The notes below the pieces were generated by a model. It ran no database searches. It had not been told where the DNA came from and saw only the letters and a list, made by a program, of their open reading frames with translations. Below, piece after piece: positions 10,975 through 21,399 of a stretch of DNA of 64,000 nt. How positions within the stretch are numbered: the first letter of the stretch is position 1; each line of letters begins with the position of its first letter. The DNA lies in assembly GCA_014896455.1 (NCBI GenBank), contig JADBKJ010000001.1:1-64000 (forward strand), given 5' to 3'. The stretch comes from Thermoanaerobacter sp. (GTDB lineage Bacteria; Bacillota; Thermoanaerobacteria; Thermoanaerobacterales; Thermoanaerobacteraceae). Position numbers and translations under genes: made by a program.

Positions 10975-11955
10975 TCACTCCTTGCCAAATATAGCTTTTA
11001 CTGTCTCTATTATGTCTTCTACTTGAGGTACAGCCGCTCCCTCTAACTTGGGATTGTAAGGAATTGGCACATCCTTCCCACCCAATCTCTGTATTGGGTA
11101 GTCGAGATAGTCAAAAGCATCGCTTTCTACAATTCTCGACAAAACTTCCGCACCCCAACCATAGCTTTTATTGTCATCCTCTACTATCAGCACTTTACCT
11201 GTCTTTATCACAGAGTTCACTATAGTTTCTGTATCAAGTGGTGATAAACTCCTTATATCTATTACTTCTACATCTATTCCTTCACCTTTTAGTTTCTCTG
11301 CAGCCTCTAATGACCTTATTACAGTTATAGACCCAGCTATTATGGTTATATCTTTCCCCTCTCTTTTCACATCGGCTTTCCCTATTGGAACTATATAGTC
11401 TCCCTCTGGCACTTCTCCTTTTGTCCAATAGAGAAGTTTATGCTCAAAAAATATTACTGGGTTGTCATCTCTTACAGCCGCTTTAAATAGTCCTTTTACA
11501 TCGTAAGGAGTTGCAGGCATTACTACTTTAAGCCCCGGTATGTGGGCAAACATGGCAGGCAAACTTTGAGAATGCTGTGCTGCTGCACCTGTACCACTAC
11601 CCATAGGAGACCTTATCACAAGAGGTACTTTAAGTTGTCCTCCTGTCATATATCTTAGTTTTGCAGCCTGGTTTACTATCCACTCCATGGCGTCCATCAT
11701 AAAGTCAGAAAACATTATTTCTACTATCGGTCTCATACCTACAAGAGCTGCACCTACTCCTGCACCTACTATGCTAGCTTCTGAAATTGGTGTCTCTATT
11801 AGTTTGTCTTTGTACTTAGGATACATACCCTTTGTTACTCCAAAAGCTCCTCCATATATTCCTATGTCTTCGCCCATCATAAAAACATTAGGATCTCTTT
11901 CAAACTCTTCTTTTATTGCTTCTGCCAGCGCTTCTATATAGAGCTTTTCTGCCAT
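10975..11955 (-). CDS. Pyruvate/acetoin dehydrogenase E1 beta subunit
   Basis: [17 protein letters not shown]...[21 protein letters not shown]...; ORF start at 12153 is an out-of-family extension inside the upstream gene. Confidence 0.92.
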   Translation of the reverse strand: MAEKLYIEALAEAIKEEFERDPNVFMMGEDIGIYGGAFGVTKGMYPKYKDKLIETPISEASIVGAGVGAALVGMRPIVEIMFSDFMMDAMEWIVNQAAKLRYMTGGQLKVPLVIRSPMGSGTGAAAQHSQSLPAMFAHIPGLKVVMPATPYDVKGLFKAAVRDDNPVIFFEHKLLYWTKGEVPEGDYIVPIGKADVKREGKDITIIAGSITVIRSLEAAEKLKGEGIDVEVIDIRSLSPLDTETIVNSVIKTGKVLIVEDDNKSYGWGAEVLSRIVESDAFDYLDYPIQRLGGKDVPIPYNPKLEGAAVPQVEDIIETVKAIFGKE

Positions 11956-11957
11956 CT

Positions 11958-12929
11958 TTACTCTCCCTCCTCTGCATAAACGTATTTTGCCAAATCTTCT
12001 ACCTTGGGTTCGGGACTTTCTACTGCAAATTGATAGGCCTCTTCTATCTCTTTTACAACCTCTTCGTCTATTTTCTTTAATTCCTCTTCTGTTGCCACTC
12101 CTTCTGAAAGCAGTTTTTCTGCAAATCTCTTTATAGGATCTTTTTTCTTCCATTCCTCTTCTTCTTCTCTAGTCCTATATACTCTAGGATCACTCTTAGA
12201 ATGTCCAAACCATCTATAAGTCTTTGCTTCTATAAGTGTAGGCCCTTCACCCTTCCTTGCTCTGTCTACTGCTTCTTTTACCGCTTTGTATACCTCTAAC
12301 ACATCATTCCCATCTACTATTACACCAGGCATATTGTAAGATGCTGCTCTGTCAGCAATATTTTTTACAGCAGTAAATTTATTTACTGGTGCAGACATGG
12401 CATATTGATTATTTTCGCAGAAGTACACAACCGGCAATTTCCATATTCCTGCCATATTTAGAGATTCATTAAACGTACCTGTGTTTGCTGCACCGTCACC
12501 AAAAAAGCACAATGTCACTTTACCATCTTCTCTTAATTTAGAGGCTAAAGCTGCACCTGTAGCTATGGGAATTCCTCCAGCTACAATTCCATTCGCACCC
12601 AAATGACCTGTAGAAATATCTGCTATGTGCATTGACCCTCCTCTCCCTTTGCAATACCCCGTCTCTTTGCCAAGAAGCTCTGCCATCATCCTCTTCAAAT
12701 CCGCACCTTTTGCTATTGTATGCCCATGTCCTCTATGAGTACTCGTTATATAATCCGTTGGTTCTAATGCTGCACAAGCTCCAACTGCAGTAGCTTCTTC
12801 TCCCACATACAAGTGGTATGTCCCCCATATCATGTTTTTCTTATAAAGCTCATCTGTCTTTAGCTCAAACTGCCTTATTTGAACCATTTTTTTGTACATC
12901 CACAACAATTTTTCTTTTGAAAGTTCCAT
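11958..12929 (-). CDS. Thiamine-diphosphate dehydrogenase E1 alpha subunit (AcoA/PdhA type)
   Basis: [40 protein letters not shown] and [15 protein letters not shown]; start MELSKEK preceded by GGAGGT. Confidence 0.92.
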   Translation of the reverse strand: MELSKEKLLWMYKKMVQIRQFELKTDELYKKNMIWGTYHLYVGEEATAVGACAALEPTDYITSTHRGHGHTIAKGADLKRMMAELLGKETGYCKGRGGSMHIADISTGHLGANGIVAGGIPIATGAALASKLREDGKVTLCFFGDGAANTGTFNESLNMAGIWKLPVVYFCENNQYAMSAPVNKFTAVKNIADRAASYNMPGVIVDGNDVLEVYKAVKEAVDRARKGEGPTLIEAKTYRWFGHSKSDPRVYRTREEEEEWKKKDPIKRFAEKLLSEGVATEEELKKIDEEVVKEIEEAYQFAVESPEPKVEDLAKYVYAEEGE

Positions 12930-12936
12930 ATTAACT

Positions 12937-13080
12937 CTACCTCCTTTTAATTTCACTTTCTCCTTCTTCTGGCACTATGCATATAAGCTCAAGTACCTCT
13001 TCTCCCATGTTTACAAACTGATGAAGGGCATTAGAGGGTATATAAGCAGGTGTTTTTTTATCTTTATGAGATACGATCAT
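12937..13080 (-). pseudogene. Truncated cupin-domain remnant (47 aa)
   Basis: MIVSHKDKKTPAYIPSNALHQFVNMGEEVLELICIVPEEGESEIKRR; resembles only the C-terminal half of a small cupin. Confidence 0.55.
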
Positions 13081-13083
13081 TTC

Positions 13084-13416
13084 TTAACCTCCTTTTATCT
13101 GGAAAATAAATCTTTCTTTGTTTTCATTTAGAAATAGTGCACTCCCTACCACTACAATATCTACCCCCACTTCTCTCAGTAAGTTTATATTGCCTAAATT
13201 TACTCCCCCATCTACTCCTATGGGAATAGAAAGTCTCATTTCTTTCAATTGAGTTTTTGCTAATTTTATTTTATCTACAGTAAAAGTTTCAAAATTCTGT
13301 CCCCCAAACCCGGGTTCTACACTCATGAACAACAAATAATCCACATCATTTAAACACCAGAAATCTTCATTTTTGCCCTCCATAAATTTAGTAACAAATG
13401 TTCCTATTAATATCAA
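13084..13416 (-). pseudogene. rpe: Truncated ribulose-phosphate 3-epimerase (C-terminal part)
   Basis: MSVEPGFGGQNF and IGVDGGVN...GADIVVVGSALF-like motifs; N-terminal half of the barrel absent. Confidence 0.7.
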
Positions 13417-13541
13417 TCGTGCTCCTTATTATTCAGTTTAACTTATCTTCTTTAAAAAGTCAAGCAAAAGATAGACAATATCTTGTAATAATTACTTGAC
13501 TGTGATAAGATTAATGAGAGCAAATTAAACAAAATTAAACG

Positions 13542-14501
13542 GTGATGAAAACAATGAAAATGGACAAAGATTTACATCTTTTTCAAAAAATAAGTTTGGT
13601 AGCAGAATTGTATTATACTTATGGTCTAACACAGCAGCAAATAGCTGATAAGCTACAAATTTCTCGGCCATGGGTTTCAAAACTTTTAAAAAAGGCAGAA
13701 GAATTAGGCCTTGTTAGAGTAGAGGTCCTAACATCTACATCTGGGGTAAAAGAACTTGAAGAAGAAATCCAGAAAAAATACAGATTAAAAGGCGTAAAAG
13801 TGATTAAAAAAGCTGTTATATCGGATGCTGATATTGTGGAACTTGGAAAAGCAGCTTCCCACTACTTTATTTCCATACTAGAACCTAATGACGTAATAGG
13901 CGTGTCCTGGGGTAAAACTCTTTCAGCACTTGCAAACCACTTAATACCTATTTACTACCCTGATACTACAGTAGTACCTTTAATAGGTGGAATGGGACAT
14001 ACTCCATCTCTCCTTAGTAACCACATTGCCATGCAGATATCTTCTGCAATAAACGGGAAATGTCTGTTACTACACGCTCCTGCTTTTGCAAGCAATAAAC
14101 ATGAAAAAGAAGTCTTTTTAAAAAATCCACTTGTAAGTCAAGTAATTGAGAAAAGTGAAAATATAGATATAGCTTTGGTAGGCTTAGGAAGCCTATGGAA
14201 TTCTACAATTCTGGAATACAACTACATCACTGTCGATGAAATAAAAGATCTAGAAAAAGTAGGAGCAATAGGAGACATTGCCCTGCACTTTATTGATGCA
14301 AGTGGCAGAATAGTATCTCACCCCATCCACGAACGATTAATTGCAGGCAATTTATCTAAAATACGTAAAAGTGCCAGAATCATGATGGGTGTAGCAGGTG
14401 GCCTTCATAAAAAAGAAATTGTAAAAGCTGCTTTGGTAGGAAAATGGATAGATATACTTGTCACAGATATAGAAGTAGCTCACTATTTAATTGAAAATTA
14501 A
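13542..14501 (+). CDS. SorC/DeoR-family sugar-binding transcriptional regulator
   Basis: N-terminal HTH YTYGLTQQQIADKLQISRPWVSKLLKKA and SorC sugar-binding domain; only convincing plus-strand regulator in the window. Confidence 0.92.
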   Translation: MMKTMKMDKDLHLFQKISLVAELYYTYGLTQQQIADKLQISRPWVSKLLKKAEELGLVRVEVLTSTSGVKELEEEIQKKYRLKGVKVIKKAVISDADIVELGKAASHYFISILEPNDVIGVSWGKTLSALANHLIPIYYPDTTVVPLIGGMGHTPSLLSNHIAMQISSAINGKCLLLHAPAFASNKHEKEVFLKNPLVSQVIEKSENIDIALVGLGSLWNSTILEYNYITVDEIKDLEKVGAIGDIALHFIDASGRIVSHPIHERLIAGNLSKIRKSARIMMGVAGGLHKKEIVKAALVGKWIDILVTDIEVAHYLIEN

Positions 14502-14523
14502 ATGGGAGGAAGCCCTCCCATTT
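14500..14523. terminator. Bidirectional terminator hairpin AAATGGGAG..CTCCCATTT
   Basis: Inverted repeat with T run between convergent genes. Confidence 0.8.
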
Positions 14524-14524
14524 T

Positions 14525-15772
14525 TTAAAATAGCCTCATTATCTGCAAAATCACCCATGTCAAAGGATTAGCACCGTCGCATATGCTAGATATTTCTGTA
14601 GCGCCAGTTGGGAACTTAAAGGCAGCTTCTGCAGCAACCTGAGTAAACAAAGGAGCTACATCTGTTGCAATCCACAATCCTACTCCAATAACTATTGTAC
14701 CAATCAATATAGACCTAAAGACATTTCCCTTAGTTACCGGTACAACCATAACTACCATAAAAGGAATTGTAGCTAAATCACCAAAAGGCAAAACATGGTT
14801 GCCAGGCAATATTATTGCAAGAAGTATAGTTATAGGTACTAATACCAATGCTGTGGCTATTGCAGCAGGGTGTCCAACAGCTATTGCAGAATCAAGTCCA
14901 ATGTAAAATTCTCTGCCTTGGAATCTCTTTTGCATAAAGGCTTTTGCTGCTTCAGAGATAGGAATTAATCCTTCCATTAAAATTCGCACCATCCTGGGCA
15001 ATAAAAGCATTACAGCAGCCATTGAAATGCCCAAGTTTAAAATTCCTTTCACATCGTATTTTGCCAATATACCTAGAACAACACCCAAAATTAATCCTAT
15101 CACAATAGGTTCACCAAAAACGCCGAATCTTTTGTTTATTGTATCTGTATCCGCTTCAATTTTGTTTATAACTGGGATTTTGTCTATGAGTTTATTAAGA
15201 GGAATGGCTATTGGAACATAAGCCGCAGAGAATCCGTGTGGAAGTGATATACCTGGTAACCCATAGAAATCCTGTACCATTTTTGCTGTCCAGTCGGCTA
15301 GCAATAAAACAACCGCGGCATTTATTGCTGCTGCAACCAATCCCCATGTTAGGCTTCCTGTAGCAGCTGTCACTAAAGCCCCAGTGAATGCAAAATGCCA
15401 ATAATTCCACAAGTCTACGTTTACAGTTTTTGTAAGTCTAGTAGCAAGCATTATTATATTTACTAAAAGGCCTATAGGAATAACAAAAGCTCCTACTTTT
15501 GAGGCAAAAGCAATTGCTGCCGAAGCAGGCCAACCGACGTCTATTACGTTAAGATGAACTCCCATATGCTCTACCATTGCTTGAGCCGCAGGACCAAGGT
15601 TATTAACGAGTAATCCAATTACTAGATTTATCCCCACAAAACCTATTCCTATAGTAAGTGCTGATCTGAAAGCTCTACCTGGTTTTTCTCCTAATATAAG
15701 GGCCAGTAAGAAAATTATTATTGGAAGCATTACTGTTGCTCCCAAATCCAAGATATATTTGATAATACTCAT
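14525..15772 (-). CDS. gatC: PTS galactitol-family IIC
   Basis: Hydrophobic permease with GatC-like motifs; adjacent IIB and IIA. Confidence 0.88.
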   Translation of the reverse strand: MSIIKYILDLGATVMLPIIIFLLALILGEKPGRAFRSALTIGIGFVGINLVIGLLVNNLGPAAQAMVEHMGVHLNVIDVGWPASAAIAFASKVGAFVIPIGLLVNIIMLATRLTKTVNVDLWNYWHFAFTGALVTAATGSLTWGLVAAAINAAVVLLLADWTAKMVQDFYGLPGISLPHGFSAAYVPIAIPLNKLIDKIPVINKIEADTDTINKRFGVFGEPIVIGLILGVVLGILAKYDVKGILNLGISMAAVMLLLPRMVRILMEGLIPISEAAKAFMQKRFQGREFYIGLDSAIAVGHPAAIATALVLVPITILLAIILPGNHVLPFGDLATIPFMVVMVVPVTKGNVFRSILIGTIVIGVGLWIATDVAPLFTQVAAEAAFKFPTGATEISSICDGANPLTWVILQIMRLF

Positions 15773-15782
15773 ACATTACACC

Positions 15783-16076
15783 TCACTTCTTTATTTCTTC
15801 AATAATTTCTTTTAAAACTTGTCCTTCCCCTATACCTGTTATAAGAGGAAGTGCATTTATACTTTTTTTCCCAAAACTGTCTTTTAGTATTGTCGTAGTG
15901 ACTATAAAATCTGCATCCTCTGCGTAACTTTTTATCTCAGATACTTTACACTGTATGATATTTACATCCAAGTTCTCCTTTTTTGCAGCTTCCAATATTT
16001 TTTCTGTTACCACCGTAGAAGTCGCAATCCCTGTTCCGCATGCCACTAATATTGTCTTTTTTCTCATACTAACCAT
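15783..16076 (-). CDS. gatB: PTS galactitol-family IIB
   Basis: KKTILVACGTGIATSTVV phospho-Cys loop. Confidence 0.9.
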   Translation of the reverse strand: MVSMRKKTILVACGTGIATSTVVTEKILEAAKKENLDVNIIQCKVSEIKSYAEDADFIVTTTILKDSFGKKSINALPLITGIGEGQVLKEIIEEIKK

Positions 16077-16555
16077 TTTCTCACTCCTTTTAATGTGTGA
16101 TAACTCTCTATTATTTTTATAACCTCATCACCACCTTTCGCTTTTAAAATTTCCTCAAGTAAGCTTCCATTTTGAATCATTTCAACAAGTCGTTGTAATA
16201 GCTCTACCTGGCTGTGAGCTGCATTTAGAGCTATCATAAATACTATATTTACATTTACATCTTCTTGAGGATTAGCCATATTTTTGAATACCACTGGCTT
16301 GGAGAGAGTAGCTACTGCAATTGCAGGTTTTAAAACATGTTCTGGATCTGTATGGGGAATAGCAACATTATTGCCATTTAAAAGAAGCCCTGTAGGAAAA
16401 TTTTTCTCTCGAGTTTTTATCCCCTCTAAAAAACTTTCTTTTACGTACCCATTCTCTAACAATTTATTAAAGAGAACCTCAAAAACCTCTTCTTTGTTAT
16501 TGGCCTGTAAATTAGTAACAATCAATTCTTTGTGAAAAAACTCTGTAAGCTTCAT
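16064..16555 (-). CDS. gatA: PTS fructose/galactitol-type IIA
   Basis: NNVAIPHTDPEHV active-site His; start revised from 16597 to MKLTEFF because the longer ORF start overlaps the -12 element and the SD (GAGGAGG) lies downstream of it. Confidence 0.88.
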   Translation of the reverse strand: MKLTEFFHKELIVTNLQANNKEEVFEVLFNKLLENGYVKESFLEGIKTREKNFPTGLLLNGNNVAIPHTDPEHVLKPAIAVATLSKPVVFKNMANPQEDVNVNIVFMIALNAAHSQVELLQRLVEMIQNGSLLEEILKAKGGDEVIKIIESYHTLKGVRKWLV

Positions 16556-16592
16556 CAAATACAACCTCCTCATTACCTCGCAAATTTTATAT

Positions 16593-16608
16593 AGCAAGAA
16601 TTATGCCA
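16593..16608 (-). promoter_or_regulatory. Sigma-54 promoter TGGCATAATTCTTGCT for gatABC
   Basis: TGGCAT-N5-TTGCT with exact spacing, about 40 bp upstream of the revised gatA start. Confidence 0.85.
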
Positions 16609-16628
16609 TCTTTTTGACATGTATTGTA

Positions 16629-19541
16629 CTAACGCGTAAGACTCTCTCTTACTTCATCAGGATTTCGCGCCCCCTTCAATTTATTTATGCTATTTTGATC
16701 TGTTAAAACATGATATAGATACATAAAATACTCTTTCGACTCCTCTTTCAACGCTATCATAAATACTAAATCTGCCATAAGGTCCTTTTCCCAATATATA
16801 GGCTCTTTCAATTTTGCAATAGCTATGGCTGGTTTTATGACATGTTCTGGGTAACCGTGGGGTATAGCTATTCCATCGTTTAAAATAGTAGCTCCCATAG
16901 CTTCCCTTTTATATACGCTTAATAAAAACCTGTCATCCACATATCCTTTTTCATATAGCTTTTCTGCCAACAGATCTATCACGTCGCTTTTGACAAAAGC
17001 ATCTACATCTAAGAAAATTAGCTCCTCGTCAATTACCTCTTTTAGCGGATTTTCCTTTTTAAGCCCTATTATCTTCTTTATCTTTTCTACCCCATCTCCT
17101 TTTAAAACTTCTTCTACAGATATGAAGGGTATACTTTCTATGCCGGGATTTATTGTACCTACAAATGCTGCCACATCATTTTCTTTTCTTATTTTTTCTA
17201 TCTCTTTTGCTATGTCCTCCTGCCTTAGCATGCCAACAGGAATTACTTTGTAATTTTCTTTAAGTTCTGGAATCAAATCTTCAATGTACTTTTTTATTTT
17301 AAGGGCTGTACCTTCTCCAGTTATGCATACTGTCACAATAGCTTTGGAAGGCTTTTTGTCAAAAAGCGTTTCTACCTTCCCTACATATGACTTTTCACTG
17401 TCTATAGCATCTGCTATTTCATCCAAAGTAGTCTCAGGTATAATAGCTCTTCTCACTGCCTCTAACACCATCACAGTATCCACTCTTGCTACAACTCTCG
17501 TAGGTATTCCAGTTCTTTTAGTTATAATTTCACCAAAGGTTACAAGAGAACCCATATCTACTAGTATAATAGAGCCTTTACCTTCATCTATTCTTTTTAC
17601 AACCTCAATTGTCCTCTCAAGAACTTTTTCAGGTTTTTCATCTAATGCCATATCAATTCCTATAGCATGATTCACTCCCAAAAGCTTATTTGCCACCTCT
17701 GCCATACTGCTTGCCACATGCCCGTGAGTTAGAACAATTACGCCCACTCTTCCCTCTTCTGCTGGCTTTTCTCCTGAAAAAGTCTTTAAGTACATAGCTA
17801 TAAACCCTATCTCTTCCTCGGGAAGCTCAATTCCAAGCTCTTTATTTATTTCTTTAGCCATAATCTTAGCTGTGGAATACTCCAAAGGGTATTCTCTGAT
17901 TATGTTCTCCAGTTGAGGATTAAAGATGGGCTTGCCTCTCAATATCCTTTCATACGTAGCACTTAAGTGAATAGCAAGAGAGTAAAAGAGATTGTCTTCC
18001 AAATTTTTAAAGCTTCTCCTTGCAATTTCATAGGCTTTTTCAACTGCATTCACAATCTTTTCTCCTACTACATTTACAAGCTCTTTCTTTGAAATTGAAA
18101 TGCTGGTTTTAACACTTGCAGCAAATTTTTTAAGCTCTATCTCCATTTCCTTGCTTAGAATTTTATCTATTTCTTCTTTTGTAAGCCCCTGTCTTTTTAA
18201 GTCAATAAACCTTTCTTCTATAAATTGGTATATTTCGTCAGGAAGCATATACCTGTCTTCTTTTGGAAATATTTTTACCTTCTTGTCAGGATAGACGACA
18301 AGGTCCTCTCCTAGATACCTTTCTATTTCAGGATCTCTTTTATTCAGTCTAAAGAGGCCCATTTTGACGTGATTTGGAAGGTCAGAAACATCCACAATTA
18401 AAGAAGAGCTTTTGCTACCAAGTGATGCTAGAAAGCTTTTTGCACAGGCAACCTGTATATCACTCCGCAATTGCCCCAAGTTTCCCGGGCACTCATATAG
18501 CATCAAAGCCCTTAAAGCCTCTTTTTTAATCACAATAGTCTTACTAAGGCGCACAGACTCTTTTGTAAAAAAGTTGTAAATTATTTCATACCTTTCATGC
18601 GGAGGTCTTTCTGAAAGAGATGGAAGTTCAATTAAAACAGGAATTCTTCTTCTAAAAGTCAAAAGAAGTGCCGATTCTGGATTTTCAGTGGTAGCAGCAA
18701 TGAGCATAATTTGTGCCTCTCTCGTGTTCTCTGTTTCCCCTAATCTTCTAAATTTGCCTTTATCTAAAAGATAAAAGAGTATTTCTTGCCCTTCACTGGG
18801 AAGCCTGTGAACTTCATCTAAAAAGAGTATCCCCCCGTTCGCCTTTTCTACCAAACCCCTTTTTTCTGTATCAGCTCCTGTAAAAGCTCCTCTGACGTAC
18901 CCAAAGAGCTGTGCCATTAGAAGTTGTGGATTATCTGCATAATCGGCGCAGTTAAACACGACAAAAGGAGCACCTTTCCTAAAGCGGCCTGATTCTACTG
19001 CAAAATTGTACATAGCTTCAGCAAGCTGGCTTTTTCCTGCTCCAGGGGGACCTACTATCAAAGTATGAAGACCATGAGGAGGATAAAGGACTGCTGCTTT
19101 TGCAAGGCTTATCTGCACTTTAAGGCTTTCTTCGCTTCCAATAATCTCTTTAAATGAGAGTAAGTTTTTAGCTGTTTTGGGAGTTTCAAAATTTACATTA
19201 TCGTTTTTAATAGTACTTTGTTGCGCTAAATTATCTGCAATTTTATCTTTTAAAATTTCCTTTTTTATCTGTGTAGCTACAAAGCGGGAAATATTATATC
19301 CCAAATTATTTAATTGTTTTGTCAAATTTCTATCTGAAATATTTGGGTCCTTTGAAATTATTTTTTTGGCATCTTCTAAAAGGTAAGGTTTTCTTCTTTC
19401 TCTTGAGTCAGGAATATTATTTTTCAGTCTAAATTGTGTCACATCTTCTCTTTTAATATTGAGAATTGCGGCTATTTGGTCATCTGTTAAAGGATTCTTT
19501 TTATCCTCTTTTTGTATAATTTCAAAAATCCTTTCAATCAT
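16629..19541 (-). CDS. Sigma-54-dependent LevR-type activator with PRD, EIIA-Man, EIIB-Gat and C-terminal EIIA domains
   Basis: GPPGAGKS Walker A, YVRGAFTGADTEKRG, THGHVASSMAEVANKLLG, C-terminal IAIPHGYPEHV; start set at MIERIFEI. Confidence 0.9.
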   Translation of the reverse strand: MIERIFEIIQKEDKKNPLTDDQIAAILNIKREDVTQFRLKNNIPDSRERRKPYLLEDAKKIISKDPNISDRNLTKQLNNLGYNISRFVATQIKKEILKDKIADNLAQQSTIKNDNVNFETPKTAKNLLSFKEIIGSEESLKVQISLAKAAVLYPPHGLHTLIVGPPGAGKSQLAEAMYNFAVESGRFRKGAPFVVFNCADYADNPQLLMAQLFGYVRGAFTGADTEKRGLVEKANGGILFLDEVHRLPSEGQEILFYLLDKGKFRRLGETENTREAQIMLIAATTENPESALLLTFRRRIPVLIELPSLSERPPHERYEIIYNFFTKESVRLSKTIVIKKEALRALMLYECPGNLGQLRSDIQVACAKSFLASLGSKSSSLIVDVSDLPNHVKMGLFRLNKRDPEIERYLGEDLVVYPDKKVKIFPKEDRYMLPDEIYQFIEERFIDLKRQGLTKEEIDKILSKEMEIELKKFAASVKTSISISKKELVNVVGEKIVNAVEKAYEIARRSFKNLEDNLFYSLAIHLSATYERILRGKPIFNPQLENIIREYPLEYSTAKIMAKEINKELGIELPEEEIGFIAMYLKTFSGEKPAEEGRVGVIVLTHGHVASSMAEVANKLLGVNHAIGIDMALDEKPEKVLERTIEVVKRIDEGKGSIILVDMGSLVTFGEIITKRTGIPTRVVARVDTVMVLEAVRRAIIPETTLDEIADAIDSEKSYVGKVETLFDKKPSKAIVTVCITGEGTALKIKKYIEDLIPELKENYKVIPVGMLRQEDIAKEIEKIRKENDVAAFVGTINPGIESIPFISVEEVLKGDGVEKIKKIIGLKKENPLKEVIDEELIFLDVDAFVKSDVIDLLAEKLYEKGYVDDRFLLSVYKREAMGATILNDGIAIPHGYPEHVIKPAIAIAKLKEPIYWEKDLMADLVFMIALKEESKEYFMYLYHVLTDQNSINKLKGARNPDEVRESLTR

Positions 19542-19717
19542 AGTGACAAGCCTCCCTTCAATGTATATTATGCAAAAAATATACCATAAATATGGCATGA
19601 ATTGTAGCAGAATATTTAGTAAATTGCATAAGTTGTGAACAAACATTTTTAAATAAAACAAAAAAGACCTTAATAGGTCTTATGGCATAAAAAGTATGGT
19701 AGTATTTGTATTAGTTT

Positions 19718-20137
19718 TTAATTTAAGCTCTCATTGGATAAAAAATCTTTTGGTGATATTGCTTTATTAGTTATTTTTTGGAATTCCTCATCTCTTGTAA
19801 TAATCAAATCACCCTTTAACTTTTTCAAACATTGCATTTGTAAAGCATCTTCTAAATCTCTAAACTCCTTAAAATTCATTGCTTTCTTTATATCATGTTT
19901 TGTTATACTCACTACTTCTACTATACTTAACAAAGCTTCTAATGCTTTTATGCTTTCATTGTGAGAAAGGTTTTTATTTATGAAATAATATATATCCGTA
20001 ATTGAAAAAGCAGCTAAATAAGCATTTATCTTTTTTTCTTCCGCTAATTTTAATATGTTATAAGCATCTACGTCAAAGGGAGTTCTTTTTAATAAAACAT
20101 CAAGAATAACGTTAGTATCAATTAACACTTTCATCAT
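19718..20137 (-). CDS. PIN-domain toxin-like protein
   Basis: MMKVLIDTNVILDVLLKR and DLEDALQMQ, TRDEEF motifs of VapC-like PIN domains. Confidence 0.9.
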   Translation of the reverse strand: MMKVLIDTNVILDVLLKRTPFDVDAYNILKLAEEKKINAYLAAFSITDIYYFINKNLSHNESIKALEALLSIVEVVSITKHDIKKAMNFKEFRDLEDALQMQCLKKLKGDLIITRDEEFQKITNKAISPKDFLSNESLN

Positions 20138-20187
20138 TTAACCTATTATACCCATATTGTTATTTAACGGGTAATCTTTCCTCCCCT

Positions 20188-20421
20188 TTAATTGTATTTA
20201 TTTCTTATTCTTTCTTCCCGTATTTGCTCAGCAGATATATTTTTGTTAGGATAGTCAGATAAAATTCCATACAAAAAATCTGCATTTGGAGTACCTTCTT
20301 TTTTTGCTGGAATAAGTTTTGCAACTTCACGTCCATTTTTCGTTATAATAATTTCTTCTTTATCAACTAATTCTAAATATTTACCAACTCTTGTTTTGAA
20401 TTCTGTAGCATTTACTCTCAT
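20188..20421 (-). CDS. Phd/YefM-family antitoxin
   Basis: MRVNATEFKTRVGKYLELVDKEEIIITKNGREVAKLIP; immediately upstream of the PIN gene. Confidence 0.9.
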   Translation of the reverse strand: MRVNATEFKTRVGKYLELVDKEEIIITKNGREVAKLIPAKKEGTPNADFLYGILSDYPNKNISAEQIREERIRNKYN

Positions 20422-20571
20422 TCTTACCACCTCTTTCACTATTTTTATTTACTATATTATCATATTATTCAATTTAATTATATTATCCAATATAGAAATA
20501 GTCAATATGCAAAAAACATAAATAACCATTTCTTTAACTTATATATTAGAACAAATATCATAAAAGAAAAA

Positions 20572-21384
20572 CTACTTAAGTTCCATAAAAGCTGCCATAC
20601 TGCCTGTCATGCCTTTGTCTCTTCTATAGGAATAAAATTCACTATTGCAATGGGTGCACATTTGGCTTACTGTAATGTTTTCATCCGGTATGCCAGTATT
20701 TATAAGTTCAATGTAGTTGGTAAGCTGTAAATCCAGCATCCATTTGCCCTCCGCCTTTTTCACAAGAACTTTTTCCCACTCATCAATAACACCTTTAATT
20801 TTATTCGCAACATCATCACCTATTTCATAGCAACATTTGTATATAGAAGGGCCTATCCCTACAAGTATATCTTTGGGATTTGAGCCGTATTCTTCTTTCA
20901 TGGCATTAACTGTTTTAGGCCCAATGTAGGCCACTGTGCCTCTCCATCCTGCGTGTGCAAGGGCAATAACTTTTTTGACAGGGTCTAAGAAAAACAAAGG
21001 CACACAGTCGGCATAAAATGTAACAAGAGGAATGCCTCTTTCATTAGTCATAAGGGCATCTACACCAGGGATATCACTTCCACCAAAGTTTTTGCCTTTA
21101 TCTTCGTAAGTCACCTTTTTTATAACATCACCATGAACTTGGTCTGAAAAAACCATATCTTCATATGAAAAACCGCCAATATCACATATTATTTTAAAAT
21201 TTTCATAGACTTCCTCTTTAGTGTCATATCTTTTTAAGCTTAAATTCAAGGAAGCGTATTTTCCTTTGCTTACACCGCCAATCCGAGTAGTAAAAAGGTG
21301 TTTGACAAGCCCCGTCCTTTCAAAAGAAGGTATTGTGTAAAAAACTACTCCTTTTACCTCATTCCTTTTAAAGCCTATTTCCAA
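20572..21384 (-). CDS. pgeF: Polyphenol oxidase/laccase-domain protein (PgeF/YfiH/YlmD family)
   Basis: LVTFYADCVPLFFLDP...ALAHAGWRGT and CCYEIG motifs. Confidence 0.9.
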   Translation of the reverse strand: MEIGFKRNEVKGVVFYTIPSFERTGLVKHLFTTRIGGVSKGKYASLNLSLKRYDTKEEVYENFKIICDIGGFSYEDMVFSDQVHGDVIKKVTYEDKGKNFGGSDIPGVDALMTNERGIPLVTFYADCVPLFFLDPVKKVIALAHAGWRGTVAYIGPKTVNAMKEEYGSNPKDILVGIGPSIYKCCYEIGDDVANKIKGVIDEWEKVLVKKAEGKWMLDLQLTNYIELINTGIPDENITVSQMCTHCNSEFYSYRRDKGMTGSMAAFMELK

Positions 21385-21399
21385 AGTATCACTCCTTTA

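Noticed and set aside
16593-16597. Upstream ATG for gatA at 16597
   Set aside because: Lies in the -12 promoter element; later ATG has a proper SD
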